In this document: piece by piece, positions 36,119 through 44,359 of the stretch | How positions within the stretch are numbered: the first letter of the stretch is position 1 | Layout: every line of letters starts with the position of its first letter | Source: Vagococcus allomyrinae | GTDB taxonomy: Bacteria > Bacillota > Bacilli > Lactobacillales > Vagococcaceae | DNA: 64,000 nt | Direction of reading: 5' to 3' | Assembly: GCF_017829975.1 (NCBI RefSeq) | Contig: NZ_JAEEGA010000003.1 | Coordinates: forward strand, 268,406-332,405 | Notes under the pieces: generated by a model | What the model saw: only the letters and a program-made list of their open reading frames with translations | Told to the model about the DNA's origin: nothing | The model's database searches: none | Made by a program: the position numbers and the translations under genes

Positions 36119-38704
36119 CTAAACGCCTTCAAATGAATCGATAATAATTTGTTTCAATTCACTAATTAGTGGCTCTTTCGGATTGGCAGTCGTACATTGA
36201 TCCTCATAGGCTAACTCAGCCATCCGATCCACAGTACTGTCTAAAACATCTTGTGTGACGCCTTGAGATTTCAGGCTCATCTCAATTCCAACGGCCTTTC
36301 CTAACTTAATGATCTCTTGGACCAAACTTTCCACTAATTCTTCGGTTGTTTTACCTTTTAATCCTAAAGTACGAGCGATTTCAGCATAATCTTCATGAGC
36401 ACGGAAGTACTCATATTTAGGGAACATCGCATGTTTTTGCGGATCTTTGGCATTGTAGCGGATAATATGCGGCAATAATATTGCATTTGTCCGACCATGA
36501 GGAATATGATACTCGCCACCAATTTTATGGGCGACAGAGTGGCAAATTCCCAAGAAGGCATTAGCAAAAGCCATTCCAGCTAAAGCGGAGGCATTATGCA
36601 TTTTTTCACGGGCATCAAAATCAGCAGTTTTAACTGACTCTTCCAAGTTCTCAAAAACCAGTTTGATCGCTTCAAGACTTAAACCGCGTGTGTAGTCAGA
36701 AGCCATCACCGATACATATGACTCTAACGCATGGGTTAAAACATCCATCCCGGTATCAGCAGCAATTGAACGCGGCAAGGTTTGGACAAACTGCGCATCA
36801 ATGATGGCGACATCTGGGGTTAAAGCATAATCTGCTAAAGGATACTTAACATTGGTTTCACTGTCAGTGATAACAGCAAACGGTGTCACTTCTGCACCCG
36901 TTCCAGATGTGGTTGGAACGCAGACCAATTGGGATTTTTCCGCTTTAGGGTACTTATAAATCCGTTTACGAATATCCAAGAATTTTTGCTTAGCGCCAAA
37001 GAACTCCGTTTCAGGATGCTCATAGAACAACCACATGCCTTTGGCAGCATCCATTGCAGAACCACCACCCAAAGCGATAATCGTATCTGGTTTAAACTCA
37101 ACAATTTGCTCAGTTCCTTTGTAAACCGTATTAGTTGACGGGTTGGGTTCGACATCTGAGAAGACAGCAATTTTTACGTCATTATCACGTTTACGTAACT
37201 CGTCCATGACAATATCAGCGTAACCAAATTGAACCATTCCTGGGTCACAAACTAGGAAAACACGTTCTACTTTTTCCATTGCTCGCAAATATTGAATCGA
37301 GTTTTTCTCAAAGAAAATTCGTGATGGAAGTCTAAACCACTGCATATTTTTCCTCCGTTTCGCAACTGTTTTAATGTTCAACAAATTGACTGCTGAGACG
37401 TTTCTGGAGATAGAGTTTTTACCGTATGAGCCACATCCTAAGGTTAATGATGGAATCATTTCGTTGTAAATATCGCCAATTCCCCCTTGTGACGTTGGGG
37501 TATTCACTAAGATGCGACAAGCTTTCATCCGCAAAGCAAAGTCCACTTGGAGATCCTCATCTTCAGTATGAATACAAGCTGTATGTCCTAAACCAAACTC
37601 TAACATTCCTTCACACAACGCCATGGCGTGCTCGCGGTTTTTAGCCTTAACCATAGCCAAGACTGGCGATAATTTTTCCAACGATAGTGGGTATTTCGCT
37701 CCAGTGCCTTCTAGCTCGACAATTAAAATTTTCGTTCCCACTGGCACTTTAATGCCTGCTAATTCAGCAATTTCAAAAGCTGGTTTTCCAACTACTGCTG
37801 GGTTGACAGCTGTTTTAGCTTCATTCATGACAGCTGCTTCTAATTTCGCCACTTCATTGGCTTTTGCCACGTAAACTTGATGAGCTTGGAATTCTTTTTT
37901 TACCTCATCATAGATGTCTTTATCAACAATAATCCCTTGTTCTGACGCACAAATCATGCCATTATCAAACGCTTTCGATACGATTAAATCATTAACTGCT
38001 CGCTTGATCTTCGCTGATTTTTCAATATAAGCCGGTGTATTCCCTGGTCCAACTCCAAGAGCTGGTTTTCCAGTTGAGTAAGCCGCTTTGACCATCGCGC
38101 CACCACCAGTCGCTAGTACTACAGCTACTTCTGGATGATTCATCAAAGCGCTAGTTGCTTCTAATGAAGGTTCCTCTACCCATGAAATACAATTTTCTGG
38201 TGCCCCCGCCTTGATAGCCGCGTCACGAACCACACGAGCTGCTTCGGCTGAACATTTTTGAGCCGCTGGATGAAAGGCGAAAATAATTGGATTACGGGTT
38301 TTCAACGCAATTATCGCTTTAAAAATAGTGGTTGAGGTTGGATTAGTCGTCGGCGTAACACCACATAATACTCCCACTGGTGCCGCAATTTCCATTAAGC
38401 CCGACTGTTTATCTTCACTGATCACCCCAACGGTTTTATTATTTTTGATATTATTCCAAATAGATTCAGATGCAAACATGTTCTTAATGGCCTTATCTTC
38501 GTAAATGCCACGACCTGTTTCTTCAACGGCTAACTTGGCCAAAGGCATATGTTGGTCGTTGGCTGCAAGGGACATCTGGTAAACAATATTGTCCACTTTC
38601 TTTTGATCAAACGCTTCCATTTCTTTTAATGCAACTGAGGCTTTTTTCGCTAGAGAATCGATAACTGTTTCTACACTTGAAACTTTTTTAGTTTCTTTTG
38701 CCAT
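36119..38704 (-). CDS. adhE: Bifunctional acetaldehyde-CoA/alcohol dehydrogenase
   Basis: An 861-residue fusion enzyme. The N-terminal half (to about 440) is an acylating aldehyde dehydrogenase with the thiol nucleophile in NGMICASEQ near residue 245. The C-terminal half (about 450-861) is an iron-dependent alcohol dehydrogenase with the metal ligands in CHSVAHKIGGEYHIPHGRTN. It reduces acetyl-CoA to ethanol with two NADH and forms long spirosomes. A 200-base structured leader precedes it. Its promoter -35 looks weak, hinting at activation. An orphan response regulator is divergent. Confidence 0.97.
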   Translation of the reverse strand: MAKETKKVSSVETVIDSLAKKASVALKEMEAFDQKKVDNIVYQMSLAANDQHMPLAKLAVEETGRGIYEDKAIKNMFASESIWNNIKNNKTVGVISEDKQSGLMEIAAPVGVLCGVTPTTNPTSTTIFKAIIALKTRNPIIFAFHPAAQKCSAEAARVVRDAAIKAGAPENCISWVEEPSLEATSALMNHPEVAVVLATGGGAMVKAAYSTGKPALGVGPGNTPAYIEKSAKIKRAVNDLIVSKAFDNGMICASEQGIIVDKDIYDEVKKEFQAHQVYVAKANEVAKLEAAVMNEAKTAVNPAVVGKPAFEIAELAGIKVPVGTKILIVELEGTGAKYPLSLEKLSPVLAMVKAKNREHAMALCEGMLEFGLGHTACIHTEDEDLQVDFALRMKACRILVNTPTSQGGIGDIYNEMIPSLTLGCGSYGKNSISRNVSAVNLLNIKTVAKRRKNMQWFRLPSRIFFEKNSIQYLRAMEKVERVFLVCDPGMVQFGYADIVMDELRKRDNDVKIAVFSDVEPNPSTNTVYKGTEQIVEFKPDTIIALGGGSAMDAAKGMWLFYEHPETEFFGAKQKFLDIRKRIYKYPKAEKSQLVCVPTTSGTGAEVTPFAVITDSETNVKYPLADYALTPDVAIIDAQFVQTLPRSIAADTGMDVLTHALESYVSVMASDYTRGLSLEAIKLVFENLEESVKTADFDAREKMHNASALAGMAFANAFLGICHSVAHKIGGEYHIPHGRTNAILLPHIIRYNAKDPQKHAMFPKYEYFRAHEDYAEIARTLGLKGKTTEELVESLVQEIIKLGKAVGIEMSLKSQGVTQDVLDSTVDRMAELAYEDQCTTANPKEPLISELKQIIIDSFEGV

Positions 38705-38735
38705 ACTATTCCTCCTTGATATTATCGGTTAAGCA

Positions 38736-38914
38736 TTCATTGCGAGTACTGTTAAACTTTCGTCATACCCAAAAGAACAAGCAAGCTCAATGAACCCTCT
38801 CCTGATTTTGTAGCCTTGAATAAGTAGCAGCGCTTGTATTGAAAGCAATAAAGATACAAGCCCTTACATTCTTATTCAAAAAGAATTGTGAAAGATGATT
38901 GTGTGTGATCTTTC
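38736..38914 (-). promoter_or_regulatory. Structured 5' leader of adhE
   Basis: The minus-strand RNA contains, in order, GAAAGAT/ATCTTTC (38914-38908 with 38896-38890), then a nested element with outer stem TTGAATAAG/CTTATTCAA (38816-38824 with 38871-38879, 9 bp) and inner stem GCTTGTAT/ATACAAGC (38832-38839 with 38854-38861, 8 bp), then TTCATTG/CAATGAA (38736-38742 with 38788-38794) ending 32 bases before the ATG. A -10-like TATCAT is at about 38933-38928. No known riboswitch family is recognised. Confidence 0.5.
38752..38790 (-). other. Possible leader peptide in the adhE leader
   Basis: AGGAGAGG lies 7 bases before a TTG that opens a 12-codon frame (MSLLVLLGMTKV) ending in TAA, 47 bases before adhE. 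The start codon is part of the TTCATTG arm of the last leader stem, so folding and translation would compete. Very short and unproven. Confidence 0.25.
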
Positions 38915-39174
38915 TACCCTCATGATAGCAAAATTCACAAACTTAAGGGTAGGACAATTTTCAGCCGTTATTGGACATTTTTAAGAAAATTAATTATTTA
39001 CTTCACAAGCATTTTTTGTGCTATAATGGATGTAATGGGATTTATTTGTCGCTCTATAGATGATTTCACTATATTAACATTTTTCATTTAAATGATGTTT
39101 AATGTTTTAGTTAGTGATATTTATCGCAATAAAAAAACACGACTGAAGGTCAAAAAGAAAAGAGGAAAAATGTG

Positions 39175-39948
39175 ATGTGCAATATTTTAATGATTACACC
39201 TGATGCTGAGCTAAAAAAAACATTAACCAATTTATTGAACAAATACTTCGTAAATGTTTTTATCTTACCTCATGCTAAGACTGGTCCGGAAGCAATGGCA
39301 ATCGCTAAAAGTCATCAGCCTGAAATTATTATCCTTGATCTGACTTTAAAAAATGAAAACGCTTATTCGTGTCAACGAGATTTATTAGCGTCTCATCCAA
39401 ATCTACGAAGTATCGTGATTGACAAAGAGGAAAACTGTAAAAATGCTCAAACAGCCATTCGCTTTGGTGCGATTGATTACTTGGTCCAGCCTTTAATTGA
39501 AAGCGAAACCCTGAACAGTATTCATCGAGCCATCATCTCGCTAAATCAGGTTTCGCTATTAAATCACCGATCAGAAACTGCCCTACCAACACAAAATGAA
39601 ACCATTTTACCGATGATTCAGTATATCCACGATAACTACCGAGAAGAACTCAGTCTAGATTCCTTGGCTGATTTTATGCATCTCAATAAAAATTATATTT
39701 GCCAATTGTTTAAAAAAGAAGTTGGCATGACGTACATCTCTTATTTAAACCAATATCGAGTAGAACAATCCAAGTTGTTACTGCGTAACAGCGATAAGCA
39801 ACTAGCAGAAATTTCTGAAACCGTTGGCTATACCGATCCGACTTATTTCAGTCGAATTTTCAAAAAAATTACGGCTATCAGCCCCAAACAATATCGACAA
39901 ACTTATAAAGGAGACTTTATTCCCGCAGACCTCCAGCAACTATTATAA
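39175..39948 (+). CDS. Orphan AraC-type response regulator
   Basis: About 257 residues: a receiver-like domain (1-125) and an AraC-type DNA-binding domain (about 145-245: LADFMHLNKNYICQLFKKE and TVGYTDPTYFSRIFKKI). The phospho-acceptor Asp in IIILDLTL is kept, but the conserved Lys is Gln (YLVQPL) and the N-terminal acidic pair is reduced to one Asp. No histidine kinase is nearby. It may work without phosphorylation. The ATG at 39175 has AGAGG 9 bases upstream; a GTG three bases earlier is possible. It is divergent from adhE, its likely target. Confidence 0.82.
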   Translation: MCNILMITPDAELKKTLTNLLNKYFVNVFILPHAKTGPEAMAIAKSHQPEIIILDLTLKNENAYSCQRDLLASHPNLRSIVIDKEENCKNAQTAIRFGAIDYLVQPLIESETLNSIHRAIISLNQVSLLNHRSETALPTQNETILPMIQYIHDNYREELSLDSLADFMHLNKNYICQLFKKEVGMTYISYLNQYRVEQSKLLLRNSDKQLAEISETVGYTDPTYFSRIFKKITAISPKQYRQTYKGDFIPADLQQLL

Positions 39949-39967
39949 AGTCTTGTCAGAAAAAATA

Positions 39968-39997
39968 AGAGTTGCCTGCAACTAAGCGGGCAACTCT
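39968..39997. terminator. Hairpin after the response regulator
   Basis: Arms AGAGTTGCC (39968-39976) and GGCAACTCT (39989-39997). The T tract after it is weak. The following 200 bases hold no supported gene, although a 33-codon stop-free stretch on the minus strand ends inside this hairpin. Confidence 0.6.
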
Positions 39998-40207
39998 TCT
40001 GCAATTCTAATACAGGCCTCTAAAAATTCAAAGCCACTTTCCACTGCAATACCCACTAAATAACAACTTTTTGCTACTCTCAGCTAGCGGATTCCAATGG
40101 TCATTGGATTTTTATTATAACTAACGCCCACGATTGAAACATGGTATATTTTGCTCGTTTCCCAAACATCGTTTGCCGTGCCAGCATGCTATCTAGCTTC
40201 TTTTTAA

Positions 40208-41053
40208 CTAGTTTATTCGCCTTATGGGCAACCAAATTTCTGCCGAATTATCTGCATTGTATAGCTCAACATCAGGCAATTTAGCAAATTCATAACCAAA
40301 GGAAGGCAGCCATTCTGTTATTACTCGCTGTTGCAAAGGTCCCACCTCTTGAGGAGACTGACAAGTAAAAATCGCCCAAGTGCCACTAGGAATCACTAAC
40401 TCTGTCATGCCCTCAATCAATGGACTATCTGACGACGTCCCAATGTAATAATCAAACGTACTAGTACTTAAATCTGGGTTATAGTCACTTATGCCTAAAA
40501 GACCGTAAGGCTGCTGATTCATCAAAGCTAAAAATTCCATTATTTTTCCATTTTTTTGAAGGTCACCCCATAAGGCAGGAATCCGTTGATAACTTTCGCC
40601 ATTTTCCGTCGTTGTCTGAATGCTAGTGCCAACCATGCGAAACGCCGCCTTCTCCTCAATTCGATAGTCAAGCATGCCACTGCTTTTAATCGTCAAATCA
40701 AAAGAAAGTGGCGGAAAAGCTTTAATCGTAACCCCTGTTTTTTTAGCCTCACTGGGTGCCATCCCGTGAACTGCTTGAAACGCTCGATTAAAAGAAGTGG
40801 GAGACTTATACCCATATTTCAAGGCCACATCAATCACTTTTTGCTCACCCTCTTGAAGATCTACTGCCGCTTTTGTTAAGCGGCGGTTGCGAATATATTC
40901 AGCTAAAGAAACACCGGCGATTAGCATAAACAAACGCTGAAAATGATAAACTGAATACCCCATTAAATCAGCCGCTTTTTCATAATCAACCGCTTCTTCC
41001 AAATGTGACTCGATATACCTTATGGCAGCTTTCATATCATCGATCCAAATCAT
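40208..41053 (-). CDS. AraC/Rob-type regulator with GyrI-like effector domain
   Basis: About 281 residues. Residues 1-105 are an AraC DNA-binding domain (AADLMGYSVYHFQRLFMLI and ALKYGYKSPTSFNRAFQAVHG). Residues about 115-281 match the GyrI-like ligand-binding domain of Rob/BmrR-type multidrug sensors, ending in the typical VELYNADNSAEIWLPIRR. Such proteins respond to cationic compounds or host cues. The ATG at 41053 follows TAGGG; an in-frame ATG six codons upstream is possible. About 480 bases of mostly non-coding DNA separate it from the next gene. Confidence 0.85.
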   Translation of the reverse strand: MIWIDDMKAAIRYIESHLEEAVDYEKAADLMGYSVYHFQRLFMLIAGVSLAEYIRNRRLTKAAVDLQEGEQKVIDVALKYGYKSPTSFNRAFQAVHGMAPSEAKKTGVTIKAFPPLSFDLTIKSSGMLDYRIEEKAAFRMVGTSIQTTTENGESYQRIPALWGDLQKNGKIMEFLALMNQQPYGLLGISDYNPDLSTSTFDYYIGTSSDSPLIEGMTELVIPSGTWAIFTCQSPQEVGPLQQRVITEWLPSFGYEFAKLPDVELYNADNSAEIWLPIRRIN

Positions 41054-41469
41054 TATTATCCCTACTTTCATCTTTTTTAACGATTACGACTTAGCAAATA
41101 ATCTATTACCATGTTGCTGTTCCTCGCAATCAATTTCACCTTAAACACCCTGATGGTCTCCCCTTTATTAAGCATAACAGCTTTACCAACTCGTGACCTC
41201 TCTTTTTTTACCAAAATTCACTTTTTCTTTGGGTAAAAAAGAGCAGTTACTCCAATTCCATGTCTGAGTCCCCTCATAACTAACTGCCGCAAAATTATTG
41301 CGTCTATTTGGATGAAACTGATAATCATTTAGTATTTATAAACAGATAAAGACTAATAACTTATCATCCGTCTTTTTCACACTCACACGCCCCAGTGACC
41401 AAGATCTCCCCTGACCCCGTTCCATCATAAAAAAAGAGACAGCAAAATAACTTTATTTCTCGATAACCA
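41054..41469. other. Intergenic region with AT hairpin and gene-like stretch
   Basis: A stem CTCTTTTTTTACC / GGTAAAAAAGAG (41200-41212, 41232-41243) has one bulge. On the minus strand a 48-codon stop-free stretch (about 41338 to 41192) looks protein-like (for example EGTQTWNWSNCSF) but has no start signal. It contains the 17-base string (41218-41234) also found at 12738-12754. It may be a decayed gene. Confidence 0.3.
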
Positions 41470-41498
41470 TTGACCTTTTGCCCAATAACCGCTAGCAT
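41470..41498 (+). promoter_or_regulatory. Promoter of the NAD(P)-binding oxidoreductase gene
   Basis: TTGACC (41470-41475), 17 bases, TAGCAT (41493-41498), 35 bases before the start codon. Confidence 0.6.
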
Positions 41499-41532
41499 TA
41501 AAGATAAGGCTATTACGAAAGGATGGGATTTA

Positions 41533-42162
41533 ATGAAGATTGGAATTATTGGGGCAACTGGTAAGCAGGGGAATCTAATTTTACTTGAAGCGTATCGACG
41601 CGGTCACGACGTAACAGCACTCATCAGAGATCAACAAAAGCTTAAGCATGAGGTACCGTATATTGAAAAGGAGCTTTATGACCTAACACCGGCTGAATTA
41701 GAGGGATTTGACGCTGTGGTTGATGCTTTTAACGCACCTGCAAATATGCCGCAACTTCATCAAACTTCTTTGAGACATATTACCAAAGTAGTAAAAGATT
41801 TAGATACCAAACTATATGTTGTCGGTGGCGCTGGTAGCTTATATATTGACTCTGGCAAAACAACCCGTCTGTCTGAAACTCCAGACTTTCCTGAGTCATT
41901 TAAACGAACAGCTGATAGCATGGCAGCAGCTTTAGATGAATTGAGAAACAGTAAGGGAACGAATTGGATTTATGTCAGCCCTGCTGCAAACTTCGATTTT
42001 GAAGGAGCGAAAACTGGTGAATACCAACTCGCTGGTGAAACCTTAACAGTCAACAGCCAAGGTGACAGTTATATTAGCTATGCCGATTATGCCAGCGGCT
42101 TGCTAGACTTAATTGAAAGCGGCGACCATAACAAAGAGCGAGTCTCACTCGTTTCAAAATAA
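41533..42162 (+). CDS. NAD(P)-dependent oxidoreductase, NmrA/YwnB-like
   Basis: About 209 residues of the atypical SDR group. It opens with the dinucleotide motif IGIIGATGKQGN (residues 2-13) and has VVGGAGSLYID near residue 98 and WIYVSPAANF near 150, as in YwnB-like NAD(P)H-binding proteins that act as quinone or stress-related reductases. There is no YxxxK pair. The chosen ATG follows AAAGGATGGG. It has its own promoter and terminator. Confidence 0.85.
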   Translation: MKIGIIGATGKQGNLILLEAYRRGHDVTALIRDQQKLKHEVPYIEKELYDLTPAELEGFDAVVDAFNAPANMPQLHQTSLRHITKVVKDLDTKLYVVGGAGSLYIDSGKTTRLSETPDFPESFKRTADSMAAALDELRNSKGTNWIYVSPAANFDFEGAKTGEYQLAGETLTVNSQGDSYISYADYASGLLDLIESGDHNKERVSLVSK

Positions 42163-42165
42163 ATA

Positions 42166-42197
42166 AAACAGGTTGATGGTTGATCAGCCTGTTTTTT
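42166..42197 (+). terminator. Terminator of the oxidoreductase gene
   Basis: AAACAGGTTGAT pairs with ATCAGCCTGTTT (one wobble), followed by seven T. Confidence 0.85.
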
Positions 42198-42325
42198 TAC
42201 CCTCAAATAACAGCCTGATATCTTACAAAAATGTTAGTTCTACGTTAGATCCTTCTATGGTTAACCCCCTTGTTTTGTCCCATACTAATATCAGGGTTAG
42301 ATCACAGATTAGAAGGAGAAAAACA

Positions 42326-42679
42326 ATGAAAAAAATCATGGCAATCTTAAGTGTTCTTATTATTGGCGCCGTCTTCGGCTTCTATTACTATTATTATGGA
42401 GGAAGTGCTTATTATACTGAAATCACCGACTCTGGCAAAGAAATCCAACTGATTGTTGACCAGACAAAGGAAGAAATAAAAGACTATCAGTATTCTCAAA
42501 TCGCTTTTAACGAGCAAGGTGACGAGCGATCGCTTGAGTTCAACGGCGCAATCGGCCGCCCCCTAAAACTCAACGCTTATATTAAACTGAAAGTCAACCG
42601 CATTAAAGGCGTTGTCAGCTGGGAAGAAGTAACGAAAGACCAAGTTCCTAAAGAAGCCTTATCCCGACTAAACAACTAA
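42326..42679 (+). CDS. YxeA-family (DUF1093) secreted or membrane-tethered protein
   Basis: A 117-residue protein with one N-terminal hydrophobic segment (residues 4-20, followed by FYYYYYGG) and a small extracellular beta domain of the YxeA family, known as an OB-fold of unknown function. AGAAGGAG precedes the ATG at 42326; the frame is open far upstream but without a ribosome binding site. It is flanked by terminators and stands alone. Confidence 0.8.
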   Translation: MKKIMAILSVLIIGAVFGFYYYYYGGSAYYTEITDSGKEIQLIVDQTKEEIKDYQYSQIAFNEQGDERSLEFNGAIGRPLKLNAYIKLKVNRIKGVVSWEEVTKDQVPKEALSRLNN

Positions 42680-42718
42680 GAAAGAAACTCACGACGACGT
42701 GAGTTTCTTTATTTTTTT
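42680..42718. terminator. Bidirectional terminator
   Basis: AAAGAAACTCACG / CGTGAGTTTCTTT hairpin with ATTTTTT on the plus strand, serving both the YxeA-like gene and the convergent hydrolase, whose stop it overlaps. Confidence 0.85.
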
Positions 42719-43887
42719 AACAACCACTCATACAGCTGGTCATTGCTGTCATATGACGCACCATTTTGACAATGGAGCTCTGACGAAAAGGTCTCTTTAT
42801 CGAATAAAATTAAGTGTTTATTCTCCGCTGGAATATTGGCAAAAAATCGTTGTCCCAGCCGATAATCATAATAATTATCCCTTTTGGCAAGAAAGATTAA
42901 ACAATCTGTCGTTAATTGCTGGTAAGCGATCTCTTCACTAAACCTTTGACAAATACGCAGCAAATCATTTAAACCAGTCCCACCAAATACCCACTTTGCT
43001 TGTTCAATTTGCCAATTTAAAAATTTGTTGTTTCTGATATATGTCGAGCAGATCCCTTCTAAAAATAAAGGAAATCCTTTCTTTAAATAACCGTGTAAAA
43101 AAGCGGGCAACGATTTTTTTATAGAGTCAATCATCGAAGGAAAATAATTATACAACACGATTTTATCGAATAATTGCTCATCTAAACTAGCCGCACGCGA
43201 TAACAAAAGGCCTCCTAATGAAATTCCGATGCCGATTTTAGGTCCCTTAAGCTGATAGTGATGCTGGTAAAAATCCACCACTACCTTTGCCACATGCTGC
43301 CAATCGGCTTCAAAAGGCAGCTGATAATATCTAATGACATTTGATTGTCCTGGACCTTCATAGAGCACCACATCATAGCCGTTGGCCAGAGCACTCACGA
43401 CATTAGTGAAATAAAGCTCCTCCATTAAGGCGTCAAAACCACCACAAATATATAACACACCTAAAGAGGAATGAGTGGTTCGGAAAAAAAGTGTCCGTAA
43501 TGTCACATCACGATAGGCTAACTTATGTTGAGAAAATGGCAGTTGTTTGCATGTCAAACCACGGTAAAACAAGCTAACCGACTGATGATAGACCTCTTCT
43601 TTGCGACGATCCCCCGGAGGTAAAAAAAATTCGGCCGCTTGATAGTAGCGACTCGCTCTTAAAAAAGCATTTCCCTGGGATTCTTTAGCCTGAAATGCTT
43701 CAGCTCGATTAGCTAAATCAGCCGCAAAAGTCCGCCATTCTCGGTACCATGATTCATAATTGCCATCCTTTATTTTTTCTGTCACAGCTGCCACTTCTCC
43801 ATAATCTGCTCCTCCACTTGGTCCATACCACATTAAACGTGTCGCTTCAAACTCCATTTCAAAATTTTTGAAAAAATGTCGCCTCAT
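42709..43887 (-). CDS. Alpha/beta hydrolase
   Basis: A 392-residue hydrolase. The nucleophile elbow is GIGISLGGLL near residue 223, the oxyanion-loop region YICGGFDAL near 150, and the C-terminal His could be in SELHCQNG near 373. The long N-terminal cap of about 130 residues is reminiscent of FrsA-like or 2,6-dihydroxypseudooxynicotine-hydrolase-like esterases. Substrate unknown. AAAGGGA lies before the ATG. An HxlR gene is divergent 78 bases away and probably regulates it. Confidence 0.82.
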   Translation of the reverse strand: MRRHFFKNFEMEFEATRLMWYGPSGGADYGEVAAVTEKIKDGNYESWYREWRTFAADLANRAEAFQAKESQGNAFLRASRYYQAAEFFLPPGDRRKEEVYHQSVSLFYRGLTCKQLPFSQHKLAYRDVTLRTLFFRTTHSSLGVLYICGGFDALMEELYFTNVVSALANGYDVVLYEGPGQSNVIRYYQLPFEADWQHVAKVVVDFYQHHYQLKGPKIGIGISLGGLLLSRAASLDEQLFDKIVLYNYFPSMIDSIKKSLPAFLHGYLKKGFPLFLEGICSTYIRNNKFLNWQIEQAKWVFGGTGLNDLLRICQRFSEEIAYQQLTTDCLIFLAKRDNYYDYRLGQRFFANIPAENKHLILFDKETFSSELHCQNGASYDSNDQLYEWLLKK

Positions 43888-43965
43888 TCTATCATTCCCT
43901 TTCCACTTCTACTATAATTAAAAGTATATGGAATAAACCTCTACTTGGAAAGAAGGTACCTTTAC

Positions 43966-44325
43966 GTGTCTACTACTAATCAATGTGAACAAGATCGCCG
44001 TTTGCGTGAACTGGCTCTGCCTTTTTTGGGTAAATGGGTGCCCTTTATTTTAATCCTATTAGCCAGACAGTCTCATAGTTTTGCCGATTTAGAACGAGCC
44101 ATCGACGGCATTTCAAGGAAGGTATTAAATGAAAATTTAGTCCAACTACAAATGTCTGGATTGATATTAAAAAATGGGCAACCTTCTACTGGATTTCCTG
44201 TCAGCTATGAATTAACGGAGCTTGGCAAAAGCAGCTTAGTTGTTTTGGAAAGTTTAAAAACATGGCTTAAAGCCCATGAGACAGAGATTAATTTTAATCG
44301 ACAAGCGTTTGACAGCACTGAATAA
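43966..44325 (+). CDS. HxlR-family transcriptional regulator
   Basis: About 119 residues of winged-helix HxlR type: LGKWVPFILILLA near residue 25, FADLERAIDGISRKVLNENL as the recognition helix, and the wing YELTELGKS. The start is taken as GTG at 43966 with AAGAAGG 9 bases upstream; a TTG seven codons earlier would include that site. Divergent from the alpha/beta hydrolase, which it probably controls. HxlR members often sense electrophiles or oxidants. Confidence 0.85.
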   Translation: MSTTNQCEQDRRLRELALPFLGKWVPFILILLARQSHSFADLERAIDGISRKVLNENLVQLQMSGLILKNGQPSTGFPVSYELTELGKSSLVVLESLKTWLKAHETEINFNRQAFDSTE

Positions 44326-44358
44326 GGCTAACTTTCTCATCGAGAAGTTAGCCTTTTG
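44322..44358. terminator. Bidirectional terminator
   Basis: AAGGCTAACTT / AAGTTAGCCTT hairpin (one internal bulge region) between the convergent HxlR and permease genes, with TTTTGG and TTTTTT tracts. Confidence 0.8.
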
Positions 44359-44359
44359 G

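Noticed and set aside
38881..38950. Rex (redox regulator) site at the adhE promoter
   Set aside because: TTGTGAA and TTCACAA half-sites occur, but not as the required inverted pair with short spacing, so a Rex box is not supported.
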